A DNA stretch of 64,000 nucleotides from Fibrobacter sp. (GCA_012511955.1 JAAZFC010000020.1:1-64000); one strand, 5' to 3'. Counted from the first letter of the stretch, positions 25,676-35,729 are shown. Translations and numbers: made by a program. Notes: a model not told the origin generated them from the sequence alone.

Positions 25676-26767
25676 ATGATTCCAACAAGAAAAGAAATAT
25701 TCAAGCTTAAAGATTATGTGCCAGGTAAATCTATCCAAGAAATCCAGGAGCGCACAGGTTTAAAAAGCATAATAAAATTAGCTTCTAATGAAAATCCTCT
25801 AGGGCCTTCGCCTAAAGCTTTAAATGTTTTAGCAAAATACGCTCAAGAACTGCATTTGTATCCTATAGGAAGTTCCCCAGATTTAAGTAAGGCCTTGGCA
25901 GCCAAATACGAATTAAATTCTGATCAAGTGATTGTGGGTAATGGTTCTGACGAGATCTTAAGTCTAGTTGCCCTGGCTTATTTAGAACCGGGTACCAGCG
26001 CTGTTTCAGCCCGTGAAACATTTTCTGTTTATGAGTTTGTAACTTTGAGCATGGGGGCAGATTTTAAAACATTCCCCTTAAAAAATCATAGTTTTGACTT
26101 AGAAGCAATTGCCACCGAAGCGCAAAAAGAGTCCACTAGGGTTGTTTTTATATGCAATCCCAATAATCCTACGGGGACATGGTCAAATTTTACTGAAATT
26201 TCAGAATTTATGGACAGTATCCCTGAAAGAGTGTTGGTGGTAATGGATCAAGCTTATGGAGAATACGCTTTAGAAGATGAATATCCTCAGATGATTGCTG
26301 ATTTAGCCAAATATCCCAACTTACTTTTGGTGCGTACTTTCTCAAAAATATGGGGCTTGGCTGGTTTGCGAGTAGGTTATGCTTTGGGGAATCCAGATGT
26401 TTTACAAAAATTGTGGAAAGTAAAAGCGCCTTTTAGTGTAAATATTTTAGCCCAACGAGCTGCCCAAGCAGCTTTAGACGATGGCGAACATTTAAAAAAC
26501 AGCTTGACTGCCAATGAAAGAGGTAAAGAATTTCTTTATCAAAGCTTTGCGAATATGGGGTTAGAATATTTGCCCACCGCAGCTAACTTTATTGCGGTAC
26601 AAATTGGCCCCCGAGCATCTGCGGTGGTCAGCGATTTGGAAAGCCGTGGCCTTATTGTGCGTTCCATGGCTAGTTTTGCCATGCCCCACTGGATACGAGT
26701 AACCGTGGGCACGGAAAATGAAAATAAAATTTTTATTGAGCAACTAAAAGCAGTTTTGGAGCAATAA
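25676..26767 (+). CDS. hisC: Histidinol-phosphate aminotransferase
   Basis: A 363-residue class I/II aminotransferase of the HisC type: LASNENPLGPSPKA at the N-terminus, NPNNPTGT, the PLP-binding Lys224 in RTFSKIWGLAGLRVGY, and a final RVTVGTENEN. HisC transaminates imidazole acetol phosphate to histidinol phosphate with glutamate. One base separates it from a gene of the histidinol-phosphatase type, which supports the histidine assignment. The next most likely alternative is an aromatic aminotransferase of the same family. No clear ribosome-binding site precedes the ATG. Confidence 0.93.
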   Translation: MIPTRKEIFKLKDYVPGKSIQEIQERTGLKSIIKLASNENPLGPSPKALNVLAKYAQELHLYPIGSSPDLSKALAAKYELNSDQVIVGNGSDEILSLVALAYLEPGTSAVSARETFSVYEFVTLSMGADFKTFPLKNHSFDLEAIATEAQKESTRVVFICNPNNPTGTWSNFTEISEFMDSIPERVLVVMDQAYGEYALEDEYPQMIADLAKYPNLLLVRTFSKIWGLAGLRVGYALGNPDVLQKLWKVKAPFSVNILAQRAAQAALDDGEHLKNSLTANERGKEFLYQSFANMGLEYLPTAANFIAVQIGPRASAVVSDLESRGLIVRSMASFAMPHWIRVTVGTENENKIFIEQLKAVLEQ

Positions 26768-26768
26768 T

Positions 26769-27575
26769 ATGCAAAAAGAAAACAAAGATTTTATGAACTT
26801 AGGGCTTAAAGCTTTGCAAAAAGCTGAAAAAGTTATTTTAAAGTATTATAATCAAAATATAGATGTTCAATGGAAAGCTGATGCTACTCCGGTTACTATT
26901 GCTGATCAAAAAGCAGAAGAAGTGGTACGAGAGTTTTTAGCAAAAGAAACCCCAGAGTGTGGTTTTATTGGTGAAGAATTTGGAACTAGCGATTCAGAGC
27001 TAGAATTGAAATGGATTTTAGACCCCATCGACGGCACTAAGTCTTTTATTCGCAGCGTACCACTTTTTGGCTCTATGTTAGCTTTGTGGCGCGGCAACGA
27101 AGCTTTAGTAGGAATAATAAACTTACCCGCCCAACAGTCTGCGGTATATGCAGCTAAAGGTTGTGGTGCTTTTTTAGATGGCAATAAAACCCAGGTGTCT
27201 AAAATAGATGATTTGTCTAAAGCTACGATTTTATCGGGTACAATCAATACCGTGGAAGATTATGGTTATGGGGAATCATTTACCCATTTGCGCCGACAAG
27301 CGGAATTGTACCGTGGTTGGGGAGATTGTTATGGTTATTACATGGTTATTAGTGGCCGTGCAGAAATCATGTTTGACCCCATTGTCTCTATTTGGGATAT
27401 TGCTCCCTTGCCAATCTTACTGATTGAAGCAGGGGGGAGTTTTACAGAACTTAACGGTAAAGTAGAACTTTTTGATCAGCAAGGAGCTCCGCGCTCTCGA
27501 GCTGATACCTATTCGGGCCTAGCATCCAATGGAATATTACACCCAACAGCTTTGAAACTGTTAAATAAAACTTAG
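26769..27575 (+). CDS. hisN: Histidinol-phosphatase of the inositol-monophosphatase family
   Basis: A 268-residue metal-dependent phosphatase of the IMPase fold. Metal-ligand motifs are GEEFG (Glu), WILDPIDGTKSF (two Asp) and WDIAPLPILLIEAGG (Asp). The WILDPIDGTKSFIRS form and the lack of other IMPase hallmarks fit HisN, which takes the product of HisC to histidinol. Position one base after hisC makes this the best call; a 3'(2'),5'-bisphosphate nucleotidase or inositol phosphatase is less likely. Together they provide two consecutive steps of histidine synthesis. Confidence 0.85.
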   Translation: MQKENKDFMNLGLKALQKAEKVILKYYNQNIDVQWKADATPVTIADQKAEEVVREFLAKETPECGFIGEEFGTSDSELELKWILDPIDGTKSFIRSVPLFGSMLALWRGNEALVGIINLPAQQSAVYAAKGCGAFLDGNKTQVSKIDDLSKATILSGTINTVEDYGYGESFTHLRRQAELYRGWGDCYGYYMVISGRAEIMFDPIVSIWDIAPLPILLIEAGGSFTELNGKVELFDQQGAPRSRADTYSGLASNGILHPTALKLLNKT

Positions 27576-27636
27576 TTTTAATAAAAGTTTCTTAAAACGC
27601 TTGTTTGTTTGTTTTTTTGTAATAAAATGAAGTAGT

Positions 27637-28770
27637 ATGAATTGGAAGAAGCAAATCCGTGGTCAGTATCTGTTTTATACTCTGCCATCTGAGTTTACAG
27701 TTTCAGCATTGTTGAAGCAGACAAAAGCCATTAACGATGATCTCAAGGATAGTCCTTTGGATGTGGCTTTGGATTTACGGGGATTAGAAAAACTTGATGG
27801 AGCAGGTGGGCGTTTTATTAATAATTTAAGCGCGAGCTTAGAGAAACAGGGGAGAAAAATAGTTTATATAGGCGGTAAAGAAGAGGTTTTAGTCGCTTTA
27901 GAAGAATCTTCTTTTGTAAAAAAATATGAAAACATTGCTGATTTTGAATTGGAATTTCATGAAATGTCTCCCGCTTTTGCTGAATCTCTTTTGAAACTTG
28001 CTCCGGTTAATGCTGGATTGAGTTCTTTAAGCTTGATATGTCCTTTGTGTGGTAATAGAGAAGTCAGTGGCTTTATTTTAGATGAACAGAAGTATAAACA
28101 AGAGTGGAATGACTCAGAAATAACCCCTATGTGGGAGCCTGCCTCATCAAAAGTTGAAAGTTTAGACTTTGCTGTATATCAAGTAGCAGTGTGTACCACT
28201 TGTTATTTTGCCTCTTTAAGACCAGATTTTTTTACCATTGTTTTTCCAGAAGGTGAAGTTCTTAGCCGCTTGAAAACAGATGAGATAAATAATCTAAAGA
28301 TGACAACTTCCACGCGTAAGCAAATAATGAATCAGTTTAGAGATGCTGATGGAGATAAGTATTTTAACCCTCCTCGAGAAAAACAGGTAGCTTATTTATC
28401 TTGGTTGCTCCATGAGGCTTGCCAAAAGCAAATGCATTCCGATAGAAAACTGATAAATGCTTATGATTTGGTGTTGGCTAATTTATATATGTGTAAATAT
28501 GCTGAAAATGAGGAGCAAATAAATGAGCATTTGCATACAGCTTTAGCTTGGTCTAACAGTTTAGTTGAAAATAGACAGCTTTATTCTGGCAAAAGATTAA
28601 TGATGGGGCTAAGTTACCAAATAAGTATATTATTAGCATTAGGTAAAGTGGAAGAAGCTAAAGCAGTTTGGACTGGATATCGCCAGGAATATGCCCCTCA
28701 ATCTGAATATCATTTTTGGGTTAAGCGGGTGGCTTCATTGATGAGTGGTTATTTGGGTGAAGTTGAGTAA
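27637..28770 (+). CDS. STAS-domain / DUF2225 fusion protein
   Basis: A 377-residue cytoplasmic protein. The first 105 residues form a STAS-like domain (anti-sigma-antagonist fold) with DLRGLEKLDGAGGRFI at the usual phosphorylation-site loop. Then comes a DUF2225-type module: CPLCGN and VCTTCYFAS give two CxxC pairs likely to bind zinc. The last 130 residues are helical and TPR-like. DUF2225 proteins are widespread but of unknown function. I have not met this STAS fusion before. Its last 36 bases overlap the 3' end of convergent comEC. Confidence 0.72.
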   Translation: MNWKKQIRGQYLFYTLPSEFTVSALLKQTKAINDDLKDSPLDVALDLRGLEKLDGAGGRFINNLSASLEKQGRKIVYIGGKEEVLVALEESSFVKKYENIADFELEFHEMSPAFAESLLKLAPVNAGLSSLSLICPLCGNREVSGFILDEQKYKQEWNDSEITPMWEPASSKVESLDFAVYQVAVCTTCYFASLRPDFFTIVFPEGEVLSRLKTDEINNLKMTTSTRKQIMNQFRDADGDKYFNPPREKQVAYLSWLLHEACQKQMHSDRKLINAYDLVLANLYMCKYAENEEQINEHLHTALAWSNSLVENRQLYSGKRLMMGLSYQISILLALGKVEEAKAVWTGYRQEYAPQSEYHFWVKRVASLMSGYLGEVE

Positions 28771-31059
28771 ATAAGGGTTAGCCCGCAAATCTTTAGCATT
28801 AATTTTTAAGAAAATGCTTCCGTCCGTGGCAGTATTGAAGGTGGGGATTAGCAAAGAATCCAAGCGTGCTAAGGTTTTGGCACTGGGATGTCTATAGCGA
28901 TTTCTATATCCTGCCGAAGCTATGGCAATCTGTGGTTTTAAAGCTTTTAACCAGCGAGTGCTGCTAGAATAATGACTACCGTGGTGACCTAATTTAAGAA
29001 TAGGACTTTGAATTTGTTGGTGTGTGGTCATAATTTGATCTTCCTCTTTAGAACCTAAATCTCCAGGTAAAATGCTAAGGTCGCGGTTTTGGTATTGCAA
29101 TAGGGCTACTATAGAAATGCTATTCCAATCCGCAGGGTTTACGGGGCTATTAATATAAGGGAATAAAAACTTCATATTCCAGGGTTTTAGGCCTATGACT
29201 TTTTGTCCTTCATAAACATCATGAATGGGTATATTCAAGTTTTGCACTTTTTGCAAAGCTTTTTGCCAAAAAGGATTGTCGCAAAAACGCGCTTGCCAGG
29301 GGATCCAAATTTGCTGAACCTTAACTTCATCTAAAAGGCTTTCTAAACCGCCAAAATGATCGCTATGGGGGTGGGTTATGATTAAGGCGTCAATTTGATG
29401 AATATTATTCCTGCGCAAAAAGGGAGCTAATTGCTGGACACCATAATTACCCCTATTGGCTTCGTTTCCCACATCAATGACTATAGCTTTGCCGTGGGAA
29501 AATTTTAAAATCGTACAATCCCCTTGACCAGCATCTAAAAAGAATATTTCTGCACTAGGATTTAGGTGGTGATAAATTACGCTTCCTCCTTGATAGGCAC
29601 CAAAACAAGCCAAGCCCAGGGAAACAAGCAACTTGGCTTTTAGATGGTTTTTATGCAATAATAGGGGCAAAAAAAGCATGGTAAAAATCATAATCAGTGT
29701 AATGCTTTGAGGCCAAGGCCCTAGTGTAACTTTTGCTCCAGGAATTTCGCTGAGTAATTTGGCAAAAATCACTGAATAAGAAAGTAAGGTTTCGGTGGTG
29801 GAGGCAAAAACTTGAGCAATTTGGCTACTAAAAGAAAATAAGATCATAAAAATACCACTCTGCATGGCTAAGCTAATCAAAGGAACCACGCACAAGTTTC
29901 CTATCCAAGCCAAAGGTGCAAAGTTTTGGAAGTTGTAAATCAATATGGGCAAAGTACCGCAGGTGGCGCCAAAGCTTATCCATATAGAAGAGGCGATAAT
30001 TTTTTTAAAGCCTTTTAGCTTTTCTAGGGGAGAAACCATATTGCTAATTAAAATCCCTGCGGTGGCTCCACAAGAGAGTTGCATTCCCAAGTCCCAAACT
30101 GCTGCTGGGTTAATAATAATGATAGCACTAATGGCTATACCCAGTCTTTGCATGGAATTTACCGGTCTTTGTAGAATAGCAGTAAGCTGTTCGCTGATAA
30201 ACATAATCACAGCACGCATAACTGATGGGCTGGCTCCAGTGATGAACATATATGCGAAGAGTAAAATGCTGGCGAAAATTCGTTGGAAATTTTTGTTTAA
30301 ACGCAAGTTTTGCACTAAAATTTGCAAAATAGTGGCTATTAATACCACATGAAACCCTGAAACTGCTAGAACATGGACTAAACCGCTATTTCTAAAGCTA
30401 GTGCTAATATCCCGATCCAAAAGGCTGCGGTCGCCAGTTAAAAGTGCAGGCACTAAGCCCGCGGTTTTATTAGAAATGTATTTGGTAGAGGTGTTTAAAA
30501 CATATTGGCGTATTTGGTAAATTATCTTTGCAAAAGATTTCTGTGGGAATATTTGAGCTTGCAATATTCTTCCTTGGCCTTGAATATTTTGCCTGTGCAT
30601 CCAGCTGCGCAGATTAAAGTTTCCAGGGATATTTAACTCTCTTTTTAATGGATGAATAACTATTTGTGCAGTAATGGAGTCCCCAGGATATACAATTACA
30701 CTGTCCATGGGGTTGTATAATAATCTTAGATTTCCCCAGCGGGCAGTTGCTATGCTAAGACTAGTGCGTGCATTTTTATGCTCTACGGCATTGATTTTTC
30801 CAGAAATTTCTGTTTTTAAAACTTTTTTAAAAGGTAAAAAGGCCGAAGTGCGTGGACTGTGAATATTAAAAATGCAAATTAAAAAGGCCAGCATAAAGGG
30901 GATGCGCACCCTATTAGACCAAAATATGGCGAAAAAGCTGAGTAGAGCAACTAAAAGGATAATATTACTTTGGCTGTTTAACAAAGCTCCTAAAACAGCT
31001 CCTGCTGCTGATGCTAGACCAGGGAGTATATATATTTGAATTTTAAAATTATTGTTCAT
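28735..31059 (-). CDS. comEC: ComEC/Rec2 DNA-uptake channel
   Basis: A 774-residue polytopic protein with N-terminal helices and DUF4131-like region, a central Competence domain (TGDRSLLDRDI, NSGLVHVLAVSGFHV, ASPSVMRAVIM), and a C-terminal metallo-beta-lactamase-like domain with LDAGQGDC, THPHSDHFGG and LGHHGSHYSS. ComEC carries single-stranded DNA across the inner membrane during natural transformation, and its beta-lactamase-like domain is thought to degrade the second strand. With comF in the same window, natural competence is plausible. The start is only 31 bases from the divergent metzincin start. Confidence 0.94.
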   Translation of the reverse strand: MNNNFKIQIYILPGLASAAGAVLGALLNSQSNIILLVALLSFFAIFWSNRVRIPFMLAFLICIFNIHSPRTSAFLPFKKVLKTEISGKINAVEHKNARTSLSIATARWGNLRLLYNPMDSVIVYPGDSITAQIVIHPLKRELNIPGNFNLRSWMHRQNIQGQGRILQAQIFPQKSFAKIIYQIRQYVLNTSTKYISNKTAGLVPALLTGDRSLLDRDISTSFRNSGLVHVLAVSGFHVVLIATILQILVQNLRLNKNFQRIFASILLFAYMFITGASPSVMRAVIMFISEQLTAILQRPVNSMQRLGIAISAIIIINPAAVWDLGMQLSCGATAGILISNMVSPLEKLKGFKKIIASSIWISFGATCGTLPILIYNFQNFAPLAWIGNLCVVPLISLAMQSGIFMILFSFSSQIAQVFASTTETLLSYSVIFAKLLSEIPGAKVTLGPWPQSITLIMIFTMLFLPLLLHKNHLKAKLLVSLGLACFGAYQGGSVIYHHLNPSAEIFFLDAGQGDCTILKFSHGKAIVIDVGNEANRGNYGVQQLAPFLRRNNIHQIDALIITHPHSDHFGGLESLLDEVKVQQIWIPWQARFCDNPFWQKALQKVQNLNIPIHDVYEGQKVIGLKPWNMKFLFPYINSPVNPADWNSISIVALLQYQNRDLSILPGDLGSKEEDQIMTTHQQIQSPILKLGHHGSHYSSSTRWLKALKPQIAIASAGYRNRYRHPSAKTLARLDSLLIPTFNTATDGSIFLKINAKDLRANPYLLNFTQITTHQ

Positions 31060-31090
31060 ATAAATTTTGAAAAAAGTGGTACATTATTAT

Positions 31091-32317
31091 ATGACGATAT
31101 TATTAAAGGAAAAAGCCATTTTAATTCTGCTATTATTTTTTTTCTTGGTTTCTTGTTCCACAGATGCGCCAGAAATACCTGTACCTCCTGGAGTTAAAGC
31201 TGGGATATATCAACTACGGCCCAATACATTTTGGGCAGGGGATAGTATTGAAAAGTATTTATCCCATGGTGTGGTTATGGTGGGGCAACCCGGAGCTCAA
31301 TATGAGCTTTCATTTGTTCAGGATAAGAGCGTGGTTGCGCCAAAGTTGCGATTATATAGACTTTTTCCCCATGAAGACCGTCTGCGTTATGTAAATGAAC
31401 AATTGCTAAAAGCTGAAATTCGAGATAATCGCTATGTTTATGAGTTTTCCCCCCAAGGGAGTGCGCAAGTTTTTTGGTTGACTGTCTTAGAGGATGAAGG
31501 AGAAAGGTGGGAAGGAATTGTTAAAGGTTTGCATTATGAAGGACATGGAGCTAATTCAGATAGCTTAAATGTAAATTTATGGTTTGCAGGGGAGTTTAAT
31601 GGTTTTGCACAAAATATGGGCGTACAAGATTTAGCGCAACAATTAAAAAGTGATTTATTGAAGTATTATACACCTGTGGGTTTTAAAATAGGCGATATTA
31701 GAGTTTTACAAGCCCATGAGCATCCTCAATACGGTCATTTATTCCCTTCCCAAGAAAAAGTTGTGGTAGAAGATTTCGAAAATCGTTTTGATTCTTTAAA
31801 CTTTGGTTTTGATGCTACATATTATCGCGCTATAGATTTGTTAATGGTACATAGTTTTCAGAAGTATGGAGTGTTGGGATTATCTCCTCTTTATGGTTTT
31901 AATATAAGGGAGGGTATGGGTGGGGTGATTTTACTTGCTACCCATGGACCAGGCATGATGGGGATAGAAAAGATGACTGTGGCAGAAATAAGCAAAACTG
32001 CCATGCATGAAATGGGGCATTTTTTTGGTTTGCGTCATACTACTACTACTGCTAGGGATTTATTGGCTTATTTAGATGCTTCGTTGTACGAAGATGGTCT
32101 TAGTGACACCCCTTGGTGCCCGGGATTAGAAGATTTGTCCCAGGTTGATATTTCCATGAGTTTTGCTTACACTGCTCTGCGTAAAGTGGCGAATTTTCCC
32201 GATTATTGTCCAGATTTTAAAAATCTTATGTTTCCTTATGCTTATGAGGGTGAAGCAGAACAATTTAGTACCCAGCAAGGGGAAATAATGCTTAAAAACC
32301 TTAGATTGTACCCATAA
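31091..32317 (+). CDS. Lipoprotein metalloprotease of the metzincin type
   Basis: A 408-residue lipoprotein with lipobox FFLVSC and a complete metzincin zinc motif, HExxHxxGxxH, at His306-Glu307 to His316 (HEMGHFFGLRH). A candidate Met-turn, NLMFPY, follows near residue 378. The N-terminal 200 residues look like beta-rich pre-domains. It should be an extracytoplasmic zinc protease anchored to the membrane. I prefer the ATG at 31091 over a TTG at 31067 because it directly starts the signal peptide. Its stop overlaps the DUF4416 start (TAATG). Confidence 0.78.
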   Translation: MTILLKEKAILILLLFFFLVSCSTDAPEIPVPPGVKAGIYQLRPNTFWAGDSIEKYLSHGVVMVGQPGAQYELSFVQDKSVVAPKLRLYRLFPHEDRLRYVNEQLLKAEIRDNRYVYEFSPQGSAQVFWLTVLEDEGERWEGIVKGLHYEGHGANSDSLNVNLWFAGEFNGFAQNMGVQDLAQQLKSDLLKYYTPVGFKIGDIRVLQAHEHPQYGHLFPSQEKVVVEDFENRFDSLNFGFDATYYRAIDLLMVHSFQKYGVLGLSPLYGFNIREGMGGVILLATHGPGMMGIEKMTVAEISKTAMHEMGHFFGLRHTTTTARDLLAYLDASLYEDGLSDTPWCPGLEDLSQVDISMSFAYTALRKVANFPDYCPDFKNLMFPYAYEGEAEQFSTQQGEIMLKNLRLYP

Positions 32318-32838
32318 TGAAAGAACCAGTTAAAAGAATAGCCTTTATTTTGCATGGAGAAAATTTAGACCACGCCGATTTAATCATCGCTTTGGAGCAG
32401 CATTTTGCCACCGTAGAATATATGGGATCGGCTTTTGATTTTGAGCAAACCAAATATTATGAAAAAGAAATGGGGAGAGGGTTACAACGCAGTGTGTGGA
32501 GTTTTGAAGGCTTAATAGATGCCAGTGAAGCTGTGAATGATAAATTGTTAGCGGTGCAAATTGAAAATGATTTGCGCAACAGTTCAGCAGGGAGAAAATT
32601 TAATGTAGATGTGGGCTACTTGGATAGTGATAAAGTAATTTTAACTTCTTTTAAAAAAGGGCCTTATAAAATATATGCTCACAGCGGAGTGTGGTTAGAT
32701 TTAGTGATGAACTATAGCAAAGGAGTCTTTACTGGCACTAGCTATACTTTTAGCGATTTTAAAATAAACCCTTACCAAAAAGATTTGATGCGCATTAGAG
32801 AGTTTTTTAAAAGAGATTTAAAAAAACTACGCAGTTAA
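32317..32838 (+). CDS. DUF4416 family protein
   Basis: A 173-residue cytoplasmic protein matching the DUF4416 pattern: FDFEQTKYYEKEMGRGLQRS, SFEGLIDASEAV, a central RKFNVDVGYLDSDKVILTSFKKGPYKIYAHSGV region (quoted in part), and TYTFSDF-like end. The family is of unknown function and is found in deltaproteobacteria-like and related lineages. It starts on the last base of the metzincin gene (TAATG), so its translation is coupled to a secreted protease, an unexplained pairing. Its end is three bases from convergent ruvX. Confidence 0.75.
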   Translation: MKEPVKRIAFILHGENLDHADLIIALEQHFATVEYMGSAFDFEQTKYYEKEMGRGLQRSVWSFEGLIDASEAVNDKLLAVQIENDLRNSSAGRKFNVDVGYLDSDKVILTSFKKGPYKIYAHSGVWLDLVMNYSKGVFTGTSYTFSDFKINPYQKDLMRIREFFKRDLKKLRS

Positions 32839-32841
32839 GAC

Positions 32842-33252
32842 TTAAAGATTTTCGTCTAGCCAGTTTTGTAAAATAATAGTAGCGGCGGCTCTATCTATGC
32901 GCCCTTTATCTCTTTTTTGACGCTTTTTAAGGTGTTGGGTTCTCGTTTTGGCACTTACAGAGCTGTAAGATTCGTCTTGGTAATAGATGGGGAGATTAGT
33001 TTTTTGCTTTAACTTTTGAGCAAAGGCTTCTACATCCAAATTCTTGCCATCTTTGCGACCGTCAGGGTGATAAGGCATCCCTAAAATGATGGTTTTTATT
33101 TTTTCCTTATCAATAATCTCTTGTAGGGCATGCCATAAATCGGTTTTTTCTCTATCGATGGTATCATAAGGAAAAGCTATGGGAACTTCTGCGTCGGCTA
33201 AAGCCAAGCCTACTCGTCGGTCACCATAATCAATTCCTAAATACTTTGTCAT
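32842..33252 (-). CDS. ruvX: RuvX/YqgF family RNase-H-like nuclease
   Basis: A 136-residue RNase-H-fold protein: LGIDYGDRRVGLALAD at the start (first Asp ligand), IILGMPYHPDG, YYQDESYSS (Glu ligand) and DRAAATIILQNWL near the end (final Asp). YqgF/RuvX acts in pre-16S rRNA 5'-end processing and has been proposed as a Holliday-junction resolvase. Its ATG overlaps the typA stop by four bases, so it is co-translated with that ribosome-associated GTPase, which favours the rRNA role here. Confidence 0.93.
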   Translation of the reverse strand: MTKYLGIDYGDRRVGLALADAEVPIAFPYDTIDREKTDLWHALQEIIDKEKIKTIILGMPYHPDGRKDGKNLDVEAFAQKLKQKTNLPIYYQDESYSSVSAKTRTQHLKKRQKRDKGRIDRAAATIILQNWLDENL

Positions 33253-35075
33253 ACTTCGCCAACTTCTTTTGCGGCTCTTTTGCGACGATGGGGGTTCAAT
33301 TCCAGTTTGCGTAAACGCAACACTTCGGGAGTAACTTCCACGGCTTCGTCACTGTTTACAAAAGCAATACATTCTTCTAAAGTGAGGTGGCGGTAGGGAG
33401 TTAAGCTAATGTGATCGTCTGAACCTGCAGCGCGAATATTGGTCAATTGCTTGCCTCGAGTAACATTTACAATCAAATCACCCTCGCGATTACTTTCGCC
33501 AATGATCATACCTTCGTAAACTTCGGCGCCAGGGGGAATTAGCATTTGCCCGCGATCTTCCAATTTATATAAGGCATAAGCGGTGGCATCTCCAGGATCT
33601 TTGGCTATCAAAACCCCATTGCTACGCGCTGGAATTTCACCTTTAAAAACTTCGTAACCATGGAAAAGCGATTGTGTAACAGCATAACCTTTGCTTAGGG
33701 AAAGCAAAATAGAGCGAATGCCCATTAAACCGCGGGCCGGAATTTTGTATTCGATCATAACCCGACTTTCATCTTGGGCCATATTCACCATTTCGCCTTT
33801 GCGACGACCTAGTTCTTCTATTACAGGACCTGAATAGCTTTCTGGAACTTCTACTTTAAAAAGCTCTATGGGTTCTAAAGTGCGTCCTTTTTCATCTTTT
33901 TTAAAGATAACTTGGGGGGAACCCACGGTAAATTCATAGCCTTCACGGCGCATGTTTTCAATTAAAATTGTGATATGCAATACACCGCGGCCTGAAACAT
34001 TAAAAGACGAAGCGCCGTCTATTTTCTCTACTTGTAGTGCTGGGTCGGCAATATGCGCTCTTTCTAGTCTTTCGAGTAAATGAGAGCCTGTTAAGTATTT
34101 TCCTCCGTTTTTTCCTGCCAAAGGAGATGTGTTCACTGTAAACATGGTGGATATAGTAGGAGGATCAATATCAATGCGTGGCAGAGCTATGGGGTTCTCA
34201 GGGGAAGATATGGTATCACCAATATCAAAACTATCAAGCCCAGCTAAGAGTATGATTTCTCCTGGACCTGCTTTTTCAATGGTTTCAGTGGTGATGTTTT
34301 TATGTCGCATGATTCTTTGCAAACGCACATTTTTGAACTTGCCATCACTAGTGGCTTGGGCGCAGGTCATATTGCTTTTAAAAGTTCCTTGTTGCACTCG
34401 CCCCACTGCTAACCTTCCCAAAAAAGAAGAGTATTCTAGCGAAGTGATTTGTAACAAAGGCTCTGCCTGAGGATCTCCTTGGGGTGGGGGGATTTTCTCA
34501 ATAATTAAGTCTAATAATGGGGATAAATTTGTGTCGGGATCTTCAATTTCTAGGCGACAAATTCCTCTGCGACCTGAAGCAAAAACATGGCTGAAATCTA
34601 GTTGTTCATCAGTGGCATCTAGCTCGCAGAATAAATCAAAAACTTTATCTAAAGCAAGGTGAGGTTTGCAGCCATCTCTGTCAATTTTATTAACCACTAC
34701 TATGGGCACTAAACCCATAGATAATGCCTTTTCTGTAACAAAACGGGTCTGAGCCATGGGACCTTCAAAGGCATCAACTACCAAAATTACCCCATCCACT
34801 GTGCCTAAAACTCTTTCTACTTGGCCACCGAAATCAGCGTGTCCAGGGGTATCTACAATGTTGATACGAATGCCTTTGTAAATTACACTAGCATTTTTAG
34901 ATAGTATGGTAATGCCCCGTTCTTTTTCTAAGTCATCGGAGTCCATTACCCGATCTTGAATTTCTTGATTGCTGTGAAAGCCACCACCTTGTTTAAGTAA
35001 TTGATCTACTAAGGTGGTTTTGCCATGGTCAACATGTGCTATGATAGCTATATTTCTAATATTGTTTGATAACAT
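33249..35075 (-). CDS. typA: Ribosome-associated GTPase TypA/BipA
   Basis: A 608-residue translational GTPase of the BipA type. G1 is AHVDHGKTT (Lys19), followed by [11 protein letters not shown] (switch I), [10 protein letters not shown] (G3) and NKIDRDG (G4), then EF-G-like domains II, III and V and the BipA-specific C-terminal domain ([20 protein letters not shown]-type end). BipA helps assemble the 50S subunit, especially in cold or stress. I start at MLSNN; a TTG three codons earlier is in frame but the ATG is more natural. Overlaps ruvX. Confidence 0.96.
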   Translation of the reverse strand: MLSNNIRNIAIIAHVDHGKTTLVDQLLKQGGGFHSNQEIQDRVMDSDDLEKERGITILSKNASVIYKGIRINIVDTPGHADFGGQVERVLGTVDGVILVVDAFEGPMAQTRFVTEKALSMGLVPIVVVNKIDRDGCKPHLALDKVFDLFCELDATDEQLDFSHVFASGRRGICRLEIEDPDTNLSPLLDLIIEKIPPPQGDPQAEPLLQITSLEYSSFLGRLAVGRVQQGTFKSNMTCAQATSDGKFKNVRLQRIMRHKNITTETIEKAGPGEIILLAGLDSFDIGDTISSPENPIALPRIDIDPPTISTMFTVNTSPLAGKNGGKYLTGSHLLERLERAHIADPALQVEKIDGASSFNVSGRGVLHITILIENMRREGYEFTVGSPQVIFKKDEKGRTLEPIELFKVEVPESYSGPVIEELGRRKGEMVNMAQDESRVMIEYKIPARGLMGIRSILLSLSKGYAVTQSLFHGYEVFKGEIPARSNGVLIAKDPGDATAYALYKLEDRGQMLIPPGAEVYEGMIIGESNREGDLIVNVTRGKQLTNIRAAGSDDHISLTPYRHLTLEECIAFVNSDEAVEVTPEVLRLRKLELNPHRRKRAAKEVGEV

Positions 35076-35141
35076 AAGTCGCAAATTTAGCTTAATTAAT
35101 GTGATTTGTTTTAATTTGTAAAAACAAAAATGAGGCTCACT

Positions 35142-35729
35142 ATGAATAGGATAAAAGTTTTTGGAGTTTTAATTTTTCTTTTATTTTTTAGTGCAGAGGC
35201 AAAAGCAACCAATTATTTTTTAGAAAAAAACTGGTTTAATTTGGGCGCAGGCATGACTTTTGGAGGCAAGTTTTTCGCTGTAGGGGGTGCAAATGTAGCC
35301 ATAAGTGACCCTTGGTCTTTGGGGGCAAATGTTGAATATAGAAATATAAAAAGGGGAAACTATTTGGCTGTGCAACCGAGTTTTGCTTATTCTTTTGCAT
35401 CTAAATTAGAAAACCCCAGTGCTGTTAACCCTTTTGTTCAAGGGGGATTACGCTTAAGATATAGCAGTCATAAAGGAGAAGACGATGTTAAATACACCAG
35501 CACTGACTTTAAGCTTTTGTTGGGAGCTGGGGCAGAGTTATTTCTGGGACCTAAAGTATTATTTAAGCCTTATGCCCAAATATTTATATGGGATCATAGC
35601 TACGCAGTAATAGGTTTTGATGGAAATTATTTACTTAGTGATGCAGTAGCTGTAGGTATAGGTTTTAACTTTTCTGACTTGATGCTAAATAGCGGAAAAA
35701 TTCAAGGAATGGCTACGGTAGCCTTTTAA
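35142..35729 (+). CDS. Small outer-membrane beta-barrel protein
   Basis: A 195-residue secreted protein with signal peptide (cleavage near AKA-T) and about eight beta strands, ending ATVAF with the terminal Phe typical of outer-membrane barrels. It resembles OmpW/OmpA-like eight-stranded proteins in size, but no family motif is certain. I prefer the ATG at 35142, because GAGG lies six bases upstream and the signal peptide starts there; the ATG at 35130 would use that same GAGG inside its own coding sequence. Divergent from typA. Confidence 0.7.
   Translation: MNRIKVFGVLIFLLFFSAEAKATNYFLEKNWFNLGAGMTFGGKFFAVGGANVAISDPWSLGANVEYRNIKRGNYLAVQPSFAYSFASKLENPSAVNPFVQGGLRLRYSSHKGEDDVKYTSTDFKLLLGAGAELFLGPKVLFKPYAQIFIWDHSYAVIGFDGNYLLSDAVAVGIGFNFSDLMLNSGKIQGMATVAF

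Noticed and set aside
27598-27625. TTGT-rich short repeat before the STAS/DUF2225 gene
   Set aside because: It is a short low-complexity tract with no hairpin; a promoter or slippage role is possible but not supported.
28735-31059. DNA uptake sequence repeats linked to comEC/comF
   Set aside because: I looked for a short frequent repeat across the window by eye and saw none; this needs a genome-wide count.
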